This document shows positions 45,663 to 54,111 of a DNA stretch of 64,000 nucleotides, one piece after another. Where the stretch lies: positions 1-64,000 of the forward strand of contig JAUIAY010000001.1 in NCBI GenBank assembly GCA_030425285.1, given 5' to 3'. The translations under genes and the position numbers were made by a program. The DNA comes from Bacteroidia bacterium (GTDB lineage: Bacteria > Bacteroidota > Bacteroidia > Flavobacteriales > Flavobacteriaceae). Position 1 is the first letter of the stretch, and the number at the start of each line of letters is the position of its first letter. The notes beneath the pieces were generated by a model. That model saw nothing but the letters and a program-made list of their open reading frames with translations, was not told the origin of the DNA and ran no database searches.

Positions 45663-45692
45663 AAAAATCCCACCAAATCTGGTGGGATTTTT
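45663..45692. terminator. Bidirectional terminator between pnp and the secreted protein gene
   Basis: AAAAATCCCACCA pairs with TGGTGGGATTTTT around a 4-base loop. A run on one side and T run on the other let it serve both converging genes. Confidence 0.9.
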
Positions 45693-45710
45693 ATTTTGTG
45701 TTTGTTAATA

Positions 45711-46106
45711 CTATTTAGGCATATAGTTTTTCATGGTTTCCATTTGTTTGTCGTCTAAAACGGAACTCATGCTTTTTTGAAAATCTTTATCCAATAGTAA
45801 AGCATTTTGAACTTGCTCTTGACTTTTTTCTGAAACACCAGAACCAGAGAGCTTATCAACACTTAAACCGCTTAACAATTTTTGAAATTTTTCACTTTTA
45901 AGCTGGGTAACAACCAATCCAGCAACTTGTTCCTGCTGCTTATCATCTAAATTCAACTTTTTAGTTAAACTCTTAACTTGATCTGTTGCAAGACTTTCTA
46001 TCATAGTACCATTAGAAGATGTAGCACTTTTAGAAGCCGATGATAAGGTTTGTCCCGAAACTTGCATCATACTTAATGCAAAAAATAGAATAAGTAGTTT
46101 TTTCAT
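45711..46106 (-). CDS. Small exported protein of unknown function (131 aa)
   Basis: The product has a signal peptide (LLILFFALSMMQVSG, then QTL), a Ser-rich linker and then an all-helical region. Three similar segments, KKLNLDDKQQEQVAGLV, VSEKSQEQVQNALL and LDDKQMETMKNYM, recall the helical periplasmic Spy/LTXXQ chaperone-like proteins, though the LTxxQ motif itself is not present. No family is assigned. It is the only gene between pnp and the sigma factor and is divergent from the latter. Confidence 0.7.
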   Translation of the reverse strand: MKKLLILFFALSMMQVSGQTLSSASKSATSSNGTMIESLATDQVKSLTKKLNLDDKQQEQVAGLVVTQLKSEKFQKLLSGLSVDKLSGSGVSEKSQEQVQNALLLDKDFQKSMSSVLDDKQMETMKNYMPK

Positions 46107-46290
46107 GATATTTTTTTTAAGGTTAAATCTTATGACAAGATACTACATTTCAATAAATTAATACTAAAGACAGGTAATTATCCTAAATTCTTAAAAGTTT
46201 TTTCATCTTTTTGTAACAAAACCTTCATTTTGTACGTATAACTATATGGAGCCTTAATGTTCCAAACAATTTAAACACTAAACTCTTTAC

Positions 46291-47154
46291 ATGAGACAAC
46301 TTAAAATTACCAAGCAGGTTACCAACAGGGAAACTGCTTCGTTAGACAAATATCTTCAAGAAATTGGAAAAGTTGACTTAATTACCGCAGACGAAGAAGT
46401 AGAATTGGCACAGCGCATCAAAGCTGGTGATCAGATAGCTTTAGAAAAGCTAACTAAAGCTAATTTACGTTTCGTTGTATCGGTAGCAAAGCAATATCAA
46501 AACCAAGGTTTAACCCTTCCTGACTTAATCAATGAAGGTAATTTAGGGTTAATTAAAGCAGCGCAACGTTTTGATGAAACACGTGGTTTCAAATTCATTT
46601 CGTATGCTGTATGGTGGATTCGTCAGTCTATTCTACAAGCATTGGCAGAACAATCACGTATTGTACGTTTGCCGTTGAACAAAATTGGTTCTATCAATAA
46701 AATCAATAAGACTTTTGCATTTTTAGAGCAAGCTCATGAGCGCCCACCAAGTGCTGAAGAAATTGCCAAGGAATTGGATATGACCATCAATGATGTTAAG
46801 GAATCTATGAAGAATTCTGGTCGTCATGTTAGTATGGATGCGCCTTTGGTTGAAGGTGAAGATTCTAACTTATACGATGTATTGAATTCAGGTGAATCAC
46901 CTAATCCAGACAAGGAATTATTGCACGAATCTTTACGCACAGAAATTGAACGTGCATTAGAAACATTAACACCTCGTGAGGCTGATGTTATTCGCTTATA
47001 TTTTGGTTTAGGAAATCAACACCCAATGACTTTGGAAGAAATTGGTGAAACGTTCGATTTAACACGTGAACGTGTAAGACAAATTAAAGAAAAAGCTATT
47101 CGTAGATTAAAACATACGTCTAGAAGTAAAATATTGAAAACATATTTAGGTTAG
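46291..47154 (+). CDS. rpoD: Primary sigma factor of RNA polymerase (RpoD/SigA type)
   Basis: A 287-residue group 1 sigma factor without region 1.1, as is normal for Bacteroidota. Region 1.2 is [20 protein letters not shown]. Region 2 has [36 protein letters not shown] and [17 protein letters not shown]. Region 3 has [16 protein letters not shown], and region 4 has [27 protein letters not shown]. It is the factor expected to read the TAnnTTTG/TTG promoters found across the window. It probably has its own promoter in the 184-base gap upstream. Confidence 0.96.
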   Translation: MRQLKITKQVTNRETASLDKYLQEIGKVDLITADEEVELAQRIKAGDQIALEKLTKANLRFVVSVAKQYQNQGLTLPDLINEGNLGLIKAAQRFDETRGFKFISYAVWWIRQSILQALAEQSRIVRLPLNKIGSINKINKTFAFLEQAHERPPSAEEIAKELDMTINDVKESMKNSGRHVSMDAPLVEGEDSNLYDVLNSGESPNPDKELLHESLRTEIERALETLTPREADVIRLYFGLGNQHPMTLEEIGETFDLTRERVRQIKEKAIRRLKHTSRSKILKTYLG

Positions 47155-47226
47155 TAAGATAATTACGACTAAATAACCGTAACAAACAGTTACAAAACAT
47201 AACTGTTCGTTTTTTGATTGATGAAA

Positions 47227-47261
47227 GAACCCTCGGCTGATTACCGAGGGTTCACTTTTTT
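47227..47261 (+). terminator. Terminator after the primary sigma factor gene
   Basis: GAACCCTCGG pairs with CCGAGGGTTC around a 7-base loop, followed by AC and a run of six T. It lies 72 bases after the stop codon. Confidence 0.88.
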
Positions 47262-47265
47262 GCAC

Positions 47266-47273
47266 TATTTTTG
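47266..47273 (+). promoter_or_regulatory. -7 promoter box upstream of rpe
   Basis: TATTTTTG matches TAnnTTTG. It sits 23 bases before the rpe start, directly after the preceding terminator. Confidence 0.6.
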
Positions 47274-47296
47274 CGCAAACAAACAACACACTAAAA

Positions 47297-47959
47297 ATGA
47301 GTTCTAAATTAATAGCACCTTCAATGCTTGCTGCCGATTTTGGCAACCTACAACGCGATACCGAAATGGTCAATAACAGCGAAGCCGATTGGTTTCATAT
47401 TGATGTGATGGATGGCCATTTTGTACCCAATATTTCCTATGGTATGCCAGTTATTCAAGCCATCAAAAAACATGCAACCAAACCATTGGATGTGCATTTA
47501 ATGATTGAAAAACCGGAACGTTATATTGAGGAATTTGCTAAAGTGGGAGCTGATATTATTACGGTTCACTATGAATCTACCGTTCACCTGCATAGAACGT
47601 TAACCCAAATTGAAAATGCTGGCTGCAAAGCTGGTGTGGTTTTAAATCTCACTACGCCTGTTTCGGTTTTGGAAGATATATTACCCAACTGCTACATGGT
47701 ACTACTCATGTCCATAAATCCAGGGTTTGGCGGACAAAAATTTGAATACATCACTTACCAAAGAATACAAAAACTCCGTAAAATGGTTAACGAACAAGGT
47801 CTCGATACACGTATTGAGGTTGATGGTGGCGTAACCGACAAGAACATCAAACAATTGGTTGATGCAGGAGCTGATGCCTTCGTAGCAGGAAGTCATGTAT
47901 TTAAAAGTGATAACCCTACCGAAACCATAAAAAGGCTCAAAACATTAGCCAATTCTTAA
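47297..47959 (+). CDS. rpe: Ribulose-phosphate 3-epimerase
   Basis: The enzyme interconverts ribulose 5-phosphate and xylulose 5-phosphate in the pentose phosphate pathway. The 220-residue TIM barrel carries IAPSMLAADFGNLQRD, the metal-binding WFHIDVMDGHFVPN, LDVHLMIEKPERYI, MSINPGFGGQKF and IEVDGGVTDKNI. All catalytic motifs are present and the length is normal. It is convergent with the MtfA-like gene; the stop codons are adjacent. Confidence 0.96.
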   Translation: MSSKLIAPSMLAADFGNLQRDTEMVNNSEADWFHIDVMDGHFVPNISYGMPVIQAIKKHATKPLDVHLMIEKPERYIEEFAKVGADIITVHYESTVHLHRTLTQIENAGCKAGVVLNLTTPVSVLEDILPNCYMVLLMSINPGFGGQKFEYITYQRIQKLRKMVNEQGLDTRIEVDGGVTDKNIKQLVDAGADAFVAGSHVFKSDNPTETIKRLKTLANS

Positions 47960-48811
47960 TCAATAACCTGCAAAATTAAAATTGAGCATTTGCTTGGTTT
48001 TACTATAGATTTTCGGGAATTGGTTTCTAAATTCTTGAGGTGTTTCAATAAAGGTTTCAATAATAACAGCTATAAACTCATATTGGTTGGTATAGGCATA
48101 ATCTCTGAAATACTCCGATTCAATCAAACGCTCACGGAGTGATTTTTCATTGGACAATAAGTCTGTGAGCTCCCTAAACGAATCAGAAAAAATAGTGGAA
48201 CTCACATCACGTTCTTTCATACTATTGATATGAATGGCATGAGCAAACTCGTGAATACCTAAGTTTAAATTATCATTTTCAATATCATAACCTTCCAAAA
48301 AGTGCTTCCAAGAAAATACCAAAGCACCAAGTTTGGGGTTTAGCTCTCCTTTATGGTACTCACCGTTTGCATTGGAAAAAAACTGGTCTGGATATACAAA
48401 AATCTTCCCTACCAAACCAATGTAATAATCCCTAAATCCAAAAGTGAGCATCACAGCAGTTGCCGAAATCAATACCTGCATTTGGTCGGTAACGGTCAAG
48501 CCTTCCCTTCCAATAAACGTTTTATCTTTTATAAAAGAGGCCACACGATGCTCAAAAAAGCGCTGTTCTTTTCCATGCAATTTATTATAAAATGAAAACT
48601 CCTGCCTCAATAAGGATTTTTGATTTTTGTTAAGTTTTCGCTTCCAACCCAAACCATGTCTATAAAGTGGTTTTTTATGTTTCATGACATGGGTCATTTC
48701 ATACATTTTAAATGCATAGTGTAGCATCATATAGATAAGAATAGCAAATAGAAAACCTAGAATCATCTTACTTGCTAGCGTATATTCTTGAATCAACAGT
48801 AAGTATGGCAT
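47960..48811 (-). CDS. MtfA-like zinc metallopeptidase (M90 family)
   Basis: ATG 48811 gives 283 residues; a TTG two codons upstream is less likely. One N-terminal membrane helix (MILGFLFAILIYMMLHY) anchors the protein. The rest resembles MtfA: RQEFSFYNKLHGKEQRFFEHRV, a DQMQVLISATAVMLTFGF segment and the zinc-binding LGIHEFAHAIH (His187 and His191). The glutamate-containing YEFIAVIIETFIETPQEF further on is typical. In E. coli MtfA interacts with the Mlc regulator and has peptidase activity. The membrane anchor differs from the soluble enterobacterial protein. Confidence 0.88.
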   Translation of the reverse strand: MPYLLLIQEYTLASKMILGFLFAILIYMMLHYAFKMYEMTHVMKHKKPLYRHGLGWKRKLNKNQKSLLRQEFSFYNKLHGKEQRFFEHRVASFIKDKTFIGREGLTVTDQMQVLISATAVMLTFGFRDYYIGLVGKIFVYPDQFFSNANGEYHKGELNPKLGALVFSWKHFLEGYDIENDNLNLGIHEFAHAIHINSMKERDVSSTIFSDSFRELTDLLSNEKSLRERLIESEYFRDYAYTNQYEFIAVIIETFIETPQEFRNQFPKIYSKTKQMLNFNFAGY

Positions 48812-49021
48812 ACACAAATAACGTTAGTTGGGCTATTAAATTATGAGGGAATAAAAAAGAGGGAATTGAAAGATACAAATATCTTTAATTCAAAAATTCC
48901 AAAACGCGAAAATTTTAATCTTTTAAAAATATTTAAACAGTGTTTCAGGAGAAATTACTCTGAAGTTGTTATATAATAAATGAGACATTTTTATTATATT
49001 TAACTTTAAACCCATTTGATT

Positions 49022-49210
49022 ATGAACAGGAGAAACTTCTTAAAGAAATCCGGACAAACAATTTTAGCTGTTTCAGCTATTTCTATAACGGCATCATTTA
49101 TCTCTTCCTGCAGTAATGATGATGACAATTTTAATGGTGGATACTACGACGATGGGTACTATGATGATGGATACTACGATGACGGTTATTATGATGATGA
49201 TGACGATTAG
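49022..49210 (+). CDS. Tiny Tat-dependent lipoprotein with a YYDDG repeat tail
   Basis: ATG 49022 gives 62 residues. The N-terminus MNRRNFLKKSGQ is a twin-arginine signal, and FISSC (Cys30) is a lipobox, so it should be exported by Tat and lipidated. The mature part is only 33 residues: SNDDDNF, GG and four copies of YYDDG or YYDDD, ending in a run of Asp. The repeat codons vary at third positions, which argues for selection on the protein. The tail could bind metal ions or interact with a partner. No family is recognised. A truncated relic of a larger Tat substrate is an alternative. Confidence 0.65.
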   Translation: MNRRNFLKKSGQTILAVSAISITASFISSCSNDDDNFNGGYYDDGYYDDGYYDDGYYDDDDD

Positions 49211-49279
49211 TCATAGTCTTTAAAGCATTATATCTATTCTTATAAAGGGCGTTTACTATAAACCTCTTACAAAACTTGT

Positions 49280-51346
49280 ATGTCAAAAACTGTTTTATTC
49301 TTACATGACACCTCTTTGTCTACACCCAGAGGTGCTGAACTCACTATTAATCAATTAGTTGATTTAGGCGAAAAGCGCGGCCATGAAGTATTGATTGATA
49401 ATTTAAATAGCTTTGAGCACACAAAACAACTAGTATCCCAAGCAGATATTCTTGTTTACTGTAGCTCTTCCCGATGTTCTTATGAAATAGATTTAATAGA
49501 ACACATCCTATCCATTGACATACCTTACATCAAGATTGAATATGATTATAATTTTTGTGTCAGGCGTAATATTTTATGTACTGTTGATAAATCAGTTAGA
49601 AACTGTTGCAATTCGAAAAAATTCCATACCTATCGGAAGCTATTTGCCAAAGCCCAATTGAATGCGTTTCAATCGCCCAACCACTATGAAGCACATCGTG
49701 AATTCTATGGTGAAGCTGCATCTAATCGTATAATCATGCCGCCAACAGTTTCTGTGGATGACCTTAAACCTTCTGATAAAAAAATAGAGGATACCATTCC
49801 TTTTTTTGGGGATTTAAGTTATTTGAAAGGTGGTATGGCCTATATTGCCTATGCTGAAGAGAATCCTGAAATTAAATTTCCTGTATATGGCAAAAACAGG
49901 TTACGACAATCCATTCCACAAAACATCACGTTTCGCGAGCCAATTTCAAATCAAGAGGTATTGGAAATACTTGGCAGAACAAAAACATTTTTTTGCCAAC
50001 CTGTTTGGCCAGAACCATCTGGAAGGTTGGTTGCCGAAGCATTCCTATCTGGCTGCAATATTATTGGAAATGATAGAATAGGCACATTTTCATTTGATTT
50101 TTATCCTCATGATAAAGACAGAGCAAAAAAAGAAATGAAAGACACTTTGGTTGACTTTTGGAAGGAAACTGAAAACATCTTAATAAAAAAAGAAAAGCAA
50201 ACATCTCAAAACCTTGGAAAGGTATTAGTTTATAAAAGCTATGGTGGTTTAGGCGATATCTTTTTTGCCATTCCAGCCATAAACAAATTGGTTGAAGTCT
50301 CCGATTGGGTATATTTTGCTGTCGCCCCAAGATTAGTAAATTTCTTTACTCAAAATTTAAACCACGTAACGGTCGTTGATGAAGAAATAGCCCGCAACGA
50401 AGAACACTTATACGACAATATCTATGAACTAGGCAACTATCCAGCTTTTATGGGTTATGAACTACCGCATGCCCTTAAATATCCAACCCATAAAAAAGTT
50501 AAACAACATGCCATAGGGCACTATATAGATACTGTTTCCAAATTACATATATCCATTAACAATAAACATGAGACATACCCTTATTTCGATCGTAAAGAAG
50601 CTACAGAGGACTATTACGTTGTCCATCATGGAGCAGGATTTCTATTAAAGATATGGCCAACTGAAAAATATGCTGAACTTATTGAAAAGCTATGGAATAT
50701 TTATCCTCAATTAAAATGTAAAATAATTCAAGGACCTAAAGATCCTGATATCAAAAAATACTTCTCAAAACCAATGCCTCATATTAAATACATAACCGGT
50801 GGGATGGAAGATGTTGGAGAAGCCATGTCTGGAGCATTATTCCATATTGGAAATGATGCAGGAATCACCCACGTTGCTGGAGCATATAATGTTCCCACAG
50901 TAGGCATTTACGGTCCAACAGGCCCAGGTAGTTGGGGAAACTTTTCAGAATACAATGAAATAATCTGGGGGAAACACGGTGTTTGTGATATTAGATGCAA
51001 CTACGATGTTATCTTAAACTGTGACCACAAAATATGCCTACAGTCCATAACCATTAATCGTGTTCTATCGGCTATTTATAAATTACTTCAAAAGGCCTAC
51101 CCTAAAAAGAAATCGATTTTAAAAGTAAATCCCTACATCGATGTGGATTACTCCAAAAAAGACTGCTTAATAACATTAAATGGAAATGAATTTTTTCTGG
51201 AATACCATAACGACACAATGAAAAACCAAATTGAAGCACTACTTAAAACAGAAACTGTTGATGATCTTCCTGATGAAACATTCAAACTTGTACTGGACGT
51301 TTTAAACCAACAGGACATTGTTTTTAACATTCCAGTTTTTAATTAA
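49280..51346 (+). CDS. Two-domain glycosyltransferase (GT4-like + GT9 fusion)
   Basis: The 688-residue cytoplasmic protein joins two transferase halves. Residues 1 to about 290 look like a GT4-type enzyme: VLFLHDTSLSTPRGAELTIN at the start, FFGDLSYLKGGMAYIAYA, and the donor-binding WPEPSGRLVAEAFLSGC. From about residue 315 the sequence is GT9 (heptosyltransferase-like): GGLGDIFFAIPAINKL, HHGAGFLLKIWPTEKYAELI and HIGNDAGITHVAGAYNVPTVGIYGP (Asn524-Asp525). A cysteine-rich segment (CDIRCNYDVILNCDHKIC) follows. GT9 enzymes usually build the LPS core with ADP-sugars. The gene is not in a polysaccharide cluster, so the acceptor is unknown. Confidence 0.85.
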   Translation: MSKTVLFLHDTSLSTPRGAELTINQLVDLGEKRGHEVLIDNLNSFEHTKQLVSQADILVYCSSSRCSYEIDLIEHILSIDIPYIKIEYDYNFCVRRNILCTVDKSVRNCCNSKKFHTYRKLFAKAQLNAFQSPNHYEAHREFYGEAASNRIIMPPTVSVDDLKPSDKKIEDTIPFFGDLSYLKGGMAYIAYAEENPEIKFPVYGKNRLRQSIPQNITFREPISNQEVLEILGRTKTFFCQPVWPEPSGRLVAEAFLSGCNIIGNDRIGTFSFDFYPHDKDRAKKEMKDTLVDFWKETENILIKKEKQTSQNLGKVLVYKSYGGLGDIFFAIPAINKLVEVSDWVYFAVAPRLVNFFTQNLNHVTVVDEEIARNEEHLYDNIYELGNYPAFMGYELPHALKYPTHKKVKQHAIGHYIDTVSKLHISINNKHETYPYFDRKEATEDYYVVHHGAGFLLKIWPTEKYAELIEKLWNIYPQLKCKIIQGPKDPDIKKYFSKPMPHIKYITGGMEDVGEAMSGALFHIGNDAGITHVAGAYNVPTVGIYGPTGPGSWGNFSEYNEIIWGKHGVCDIRCNYDVILNCDHKICLQSITINRVLSAIYKLLQKAYPKKKSILKVNPYIDVDYSKKDCLITLNGNEFFLEYHNDTMKNQIEALLKTETVDDLPDETFKLVLDVLNQQDIVFNIPVFN

Positions 51347-51352
51347 AAAAGT

Positions 51353-51445
51353 GCTCAAGTAAACTTGGTATAATTAGGGATTATAGTTCCCAAAGCGTTC
51401 CGCTTTGAAAATGGAATAGCCAAAAAAACGCTCAAGTAAACTTGG
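51353..51445. repeat. 16-bp direct repeats with internal dyads, next to tRNA-Arg
   Basis: GCTCAAGTAAACTTGG occurs exactly at 51353-51368 and 51430-51445. Each copy contains the dyad CAAG-TAAA-CTTG. Between them lies a perfect hairpin at 51391-51407 (CAAAGCG, loop TTC, CGCTTTG). Confidence 0.85.
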
Positions 51446-51463
51446 CTTTTTTTTGGCTATTCC
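51413..51463. terminator. Large hairpin between the glycosyltransferase gene and tRNA-Arg
   Basis: GGAATAGCCAAAAAAA at 51413-51428 is complementary to 51448-51463, a 16-bp perfect stem around a 19-base loop that itself holds a small dyad. The A and T runs inside the stem allow termination in either direction, at the end of both the glycosyltransferase and the tRNA transcript. Confidence 0.7.
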
Positions 51464-51472
51464 GTTTATTCG

Positions 51473-51546
51473 TGACCACGGAGGGATTCAAACCCCCGAC
51501 CGCTGGAGCCGAAATCCAGTGCTCTATTCAGCTGAGCTACGTGGCC
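51473..51546 (-). tRNA. tRNA-Arg, anticodon TCG
   Basis: Read on the minus strand the 74 bases fold as a tRNA. Acceptor GGCCACG pairs with CGTGGTC with discriminator A. The D arm is GCTC/GAGC and the anticodon stem CTGGA/TCCAG has loop TTTCGGC (anticodon TCG at 51512-51510). The T arm has loop TTTGAAT. CCA is not encoded. The D loop reads GA where GG (18-19) is usual, which is odd but does not break the fold. Confidence 0.96.
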
Positions 51547-51556
51547 TTTATTTATG

Positions 51557-52006
51557 TTAGGAAAGCTTGGCTTTTACAATGTTAGAAATGGTCTTCCCAT
51601 CGGCTTGACCCGCCAACTCTTTACTCACTATACCCATCACTCTTCCCATGTCTTTCATGCCTTCTGCTCCTATACTATCAATTGTAGCCACGACAACACT
51701 TTCAATTTCTTCCTCTGTTAGGGCTTCTGGTAAAAACTGACTAATAACTTCGGCTTCAGCAAGTTCTGGAGCGGCTAAATCCTCTCGCCCTTGCTCAATA
51801 AAAATAGCGGCACTATCCTTACGTTGCTTAACCTGTTTTTGTAATATTTTTAGCTCTTGTTCTTCTGTCAATTCTGCTTGCGCGCCACTCTCGGTTTTTG
51901 CTAATAGAATAGCAGATTTAACAGCTCTTAAGGCCGTTAATGCTGTTTGGTTTTTACTTTTCATTGCCTCTTTCATGGCAGTCATTACCTCATCCTGTAA
52001 ACTCAT
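51557..52006 (-). CDS. GatB/YqeY domain protein
   Basis: A 149-residue helical protein of the YqeY family, related to the C-terminal tRNA-binding domain of GatB. Typical stretches are MKSKNQTALTALRAVKSAIL, ILQKQVKQRKDSAAIFIEQGR and AEVISQFLPEALTEEEIE. It may assist amidotransferase-type or tRNA functions, but the role is not well settled. It follows ftsZ after a hairpin and lies 10 bases upstream of tRNA-Arg on the same strand. Confidence 0.92.
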   Translation of the reverse strand: MSLQDEVMTAMKEAMKSKNQTALTALRAVKSAILLAKTESGAQAELTEEQELKILQKQVKQRKDSAAIFIEQGREDLAAPELAEAEVISQFLPEALTEEEIESVVVATIDSIGAEGMKDMGRVMGIVSKELAGQADGKTISNIVKAKLS

Positions 52007-52030
52007 ACTTCTTGAAATTTGATGCGAAGA

Positions 52031-52070
52031 TAAAAAGAAAACCCGAAATTAACTTAAGAAGTTTTCGGGC
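52031..52070 (-). terminator. Terminator at the end of the dcw cluster
   Basis: On the minus strand GCCCGAAA pairs with TTTCGGGT (arms near 52063-52070 and 52041-52048, plus-strand coordinates) and is followed by TTTTCTTTTTA. It lies between the ftsZ stop and the yqeY start. Confidence 0.75.
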
Positions 52071-52106
52071 TTTCAATGAAGTTTAAACACTAAACTTAAC
52101 TTGCTA

Positions 52107-54065
52107 TTAATCTACGTTGTCGTGCAAAAACGAATTATTGTTTCTCAATTGAATATCATCATTATCATCTAAACTCAAACTGGTACTTGACCTATTTGAC
52201 TCCGAAGATGGTTTTGAATTGTCCAAATCGACACCTTGCCTTTTATAAGCTGGCACTTTTTCGATATCATCAATTTTAGCATTATTGAACTTATAGTTGA
52301 AATCTTTCATCTTACGACGTCTTTCTTCAGCACGTTCCTTAAGCATTTCAGAGATTGGACTGTTCATTGGGTCAAATTCTTCTTCCTCTTGATCTATCTC
52401 TTTTACTTCAGATTCCACAGTTTTCTTTTCAAAAACAACTTCAGAATCTTCAATTTCAATTTTCTCTTTAATTTGTGGTTCTGCTTGTACTTGGTTCATA
52501 TTGGATTCTACTTCAATATAATCGTCAAGAGCGTAACGCACCTCTCCTTCTTCATTTGATTCTGTAACTGGAATTAGTTCTACATAATCTTTAACTGGAA
52601 GTTTTTTGATGTTCTCTTCCAATTCATGGACTACCATATCATCACCCTTATTCTCTATAGAAGCAGATTCGCTTATTGGTAAATCGAATGTCAAGGTAAT
52701 CTGTTGTTCTTCTTCAGACTCATCAATAATAGTATCTGTTTCAACCTTACTTTCTACCTCTGTAATAACAAAGTCGTCTTCACTAATATCTGCTAAAACC
52801 TCATCATAAACAACATTCATATTTTTGATAGCTTCAGTTGTTATGATTAAATTATTTTCAGGTGTTTTTACTTTAGAAGTAACTTCAACCTCATCAATTT
52901 CATCTAAATCCAATGTATGCTTAACAACAGGATCTTCTTGTTTTTCTTCCAATTCAATGTTTGGTGTGATGATTGCAGGCTCGCGCATCTTTCTACTTAA
53001 ATCTTGCTCCATAGATTGATCATCTTCTAAAGCATGAATAACCTTCTTGGTTTCAGTATTGGATATTTCATCCTGCTGATCTATATCAAATCCAGTAGCA
53101 ATTATGGTTACAGCTATAGAATCTTCCAAAGCTTCGTCTTCACCAACACCCATAATGATATTAGCTCCATGTCCAGCTTCATCCTGAATATGGTCATTAA
53201 TTTCACCTATTTCATCTATCGTGATTTCTTGCGATCCAGACACTATTAGCAGCAATACGTTTTTAGCACCTGTAATCTTATTGTCATTCAACAATGGTGA
53301 ATCTAAAGCCTTTCTGATGGCTTCTTTTGCACGGTCTTGGCCAGACGCTGTTGAAGAGCCCATAATAGCTGTTCCACTATTGCTTAAAACCGTTTTAGCA
53401 TCACGCAAGTCAATGTTCTGTGTATAATGGTGGGTAATAACCTCGGCTATCCCACGTGCAGCAGTTGATAAGACTTCATCGGCTTTTGAAAATCCAGCTT
53501 TAAACCCTAGATTACCGTAGACCTCACGAAGTTTATTGTTGTTTATTACTACCAAAGAATCTACAACGTCACGAAGTTTTTCAATACCAATTTGAGCTTG
53601 TTGGTTTCGCATTTTTCCTTCGAACTGAAATGGCATGGTCACAATACCAACCGTTAAAATATCAAGGTCTTTCGCCATCTTTGCAATAATTGGCGCTGCA
53701 CCTGTACCTGTTCCTCCACCCATTCCAGCGGTAATAAATATCATCTTGGTATTGGTGTCCAACATGTTCTGAATATCTTCAAAACTTTCTACAGCGGCTT
53801 TTTCACCAACATCAGGATTAGCTCCTGCTCCCAATCCTTCAGTAAGATTAACACCTAATTGAATTTTATTAGGAACACCACTATTTTGAAGGGCTTGCGA
53901 ATCTGTGTTACAAATAACAAAATCCACACCCTTAATACCTTGCTGGAACATGTGATTGATGGCATTGCTACCACCTCCACCAACTCCAATAACTTTGATG
54001 ACATTTGATTGATTCTTTGGTAAATCAAATGAAATGCTTGGTTCGAATTCTTTGTTGCTGCTCAT
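52107..54065 (-). CDS. ftsZ: Cell division protein FtsZ with a long C-terminal region
   Basis: The tubulin-like GTPase forms the division ring. The N-terminal 320 residues contain KVIGVGGGGSNAINHM, the GTP-binding GMGGGTGTGAAPIIAKMAKD and the T7-loop region GFKAGFSKADEVL. The remaining 330 residues are a long acidic, low-complexity linker rich in Glu, Asp, Val and Ile. They end in DNDDIQLRNNNSFLHDNVD, the Bacteroidota C-terminal peptide that should bind FtsA and other partners. E. coli FtsZ is 383 residues, so the linker is unusually long, although I recall long linkers as common in Flavobacteriia. It is the last gene of the cluster, 46 bases after ftsA. Confidence 0.97.
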   Translation of the reverse strand: MSSNKEFEPSISFDLPKNQSNVIKVIGVGGGGSNAINHMFQQGIKGVDFVICNTDSQALQNSGVPNKIQLGVNLTEGLGAGANPDVGEKAAVESFEDIQNMLDTNTKMIFITAGMGGGTGTGAAPIIAKMAKDLDILTVGIVTMPFQFEGKMRNQQAQIGIEKLRDVVDSLVVINNNKLREVYGNLGFKAGFSKADEVLSTAARGIAEVITHHYTQNIDLRDAKTVLSNSGTAIMGSSTASGQDRAKEAIRKALDSPLLNDNKITGAKNVLLLIVSGSQEITIDEIGEINDHIQDEAGHGANIIMGVGEDEALEDSIAVTIIATGFDIDQQDEISNTETKKVIHALEDDQSMEQDLSRKMREPAIITPNIELEEKQEDPVVKHTLDLDEIDEVEVTSKVKTPENNLIITTEAIKNMNVVYDEVLADISEDDFVITEVESKVETDTIIDESEEEQQITLTFDLPISESASIENKGDDMVVHELEENIKKLPVKDYVELIPVTESNEEGEVRYALDDYIEVESNMNQVQAEPQIKEKIEIEDSEVVFEKKTVESEVKEIDQEEEEFDPMNSPISEMLKERAEERRRKMKDFNYKFNNAKIDDIEKVPAYKRQGVDLDNSKPSSESNRSSTSLSLDDNDDIQLRNNNSFLHDNVD

Positions 54066-54111
54066 GAATTACGTTTATTTATTTTTAATATTTATTTTAT
54101 TGTCTTTTGAC

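Noticed and set aside
49139-49207. A short tandem DNA repeat that might be a microsatellite or a CRISPR-like array
   Set aside because: It is the coding sequence of the YYDDG tail. The units are 15 bases with codon variation and no spacers.
51413-51546. An integrated mobile element or genomic island at tRNA-Arg
   Set aside because: No integrase, no duplicated tRNA end and no foreign base composition are visible; the neighbours are core genes. Only the repeat structure is kept as a finding.
52236-53427. Several plus-strand open frames opposite ftsZ
   Set aside because: They are antisense shadows of the acidic low-complexity linker, rich in Ser, Phe and Leu, without homology or start signals.
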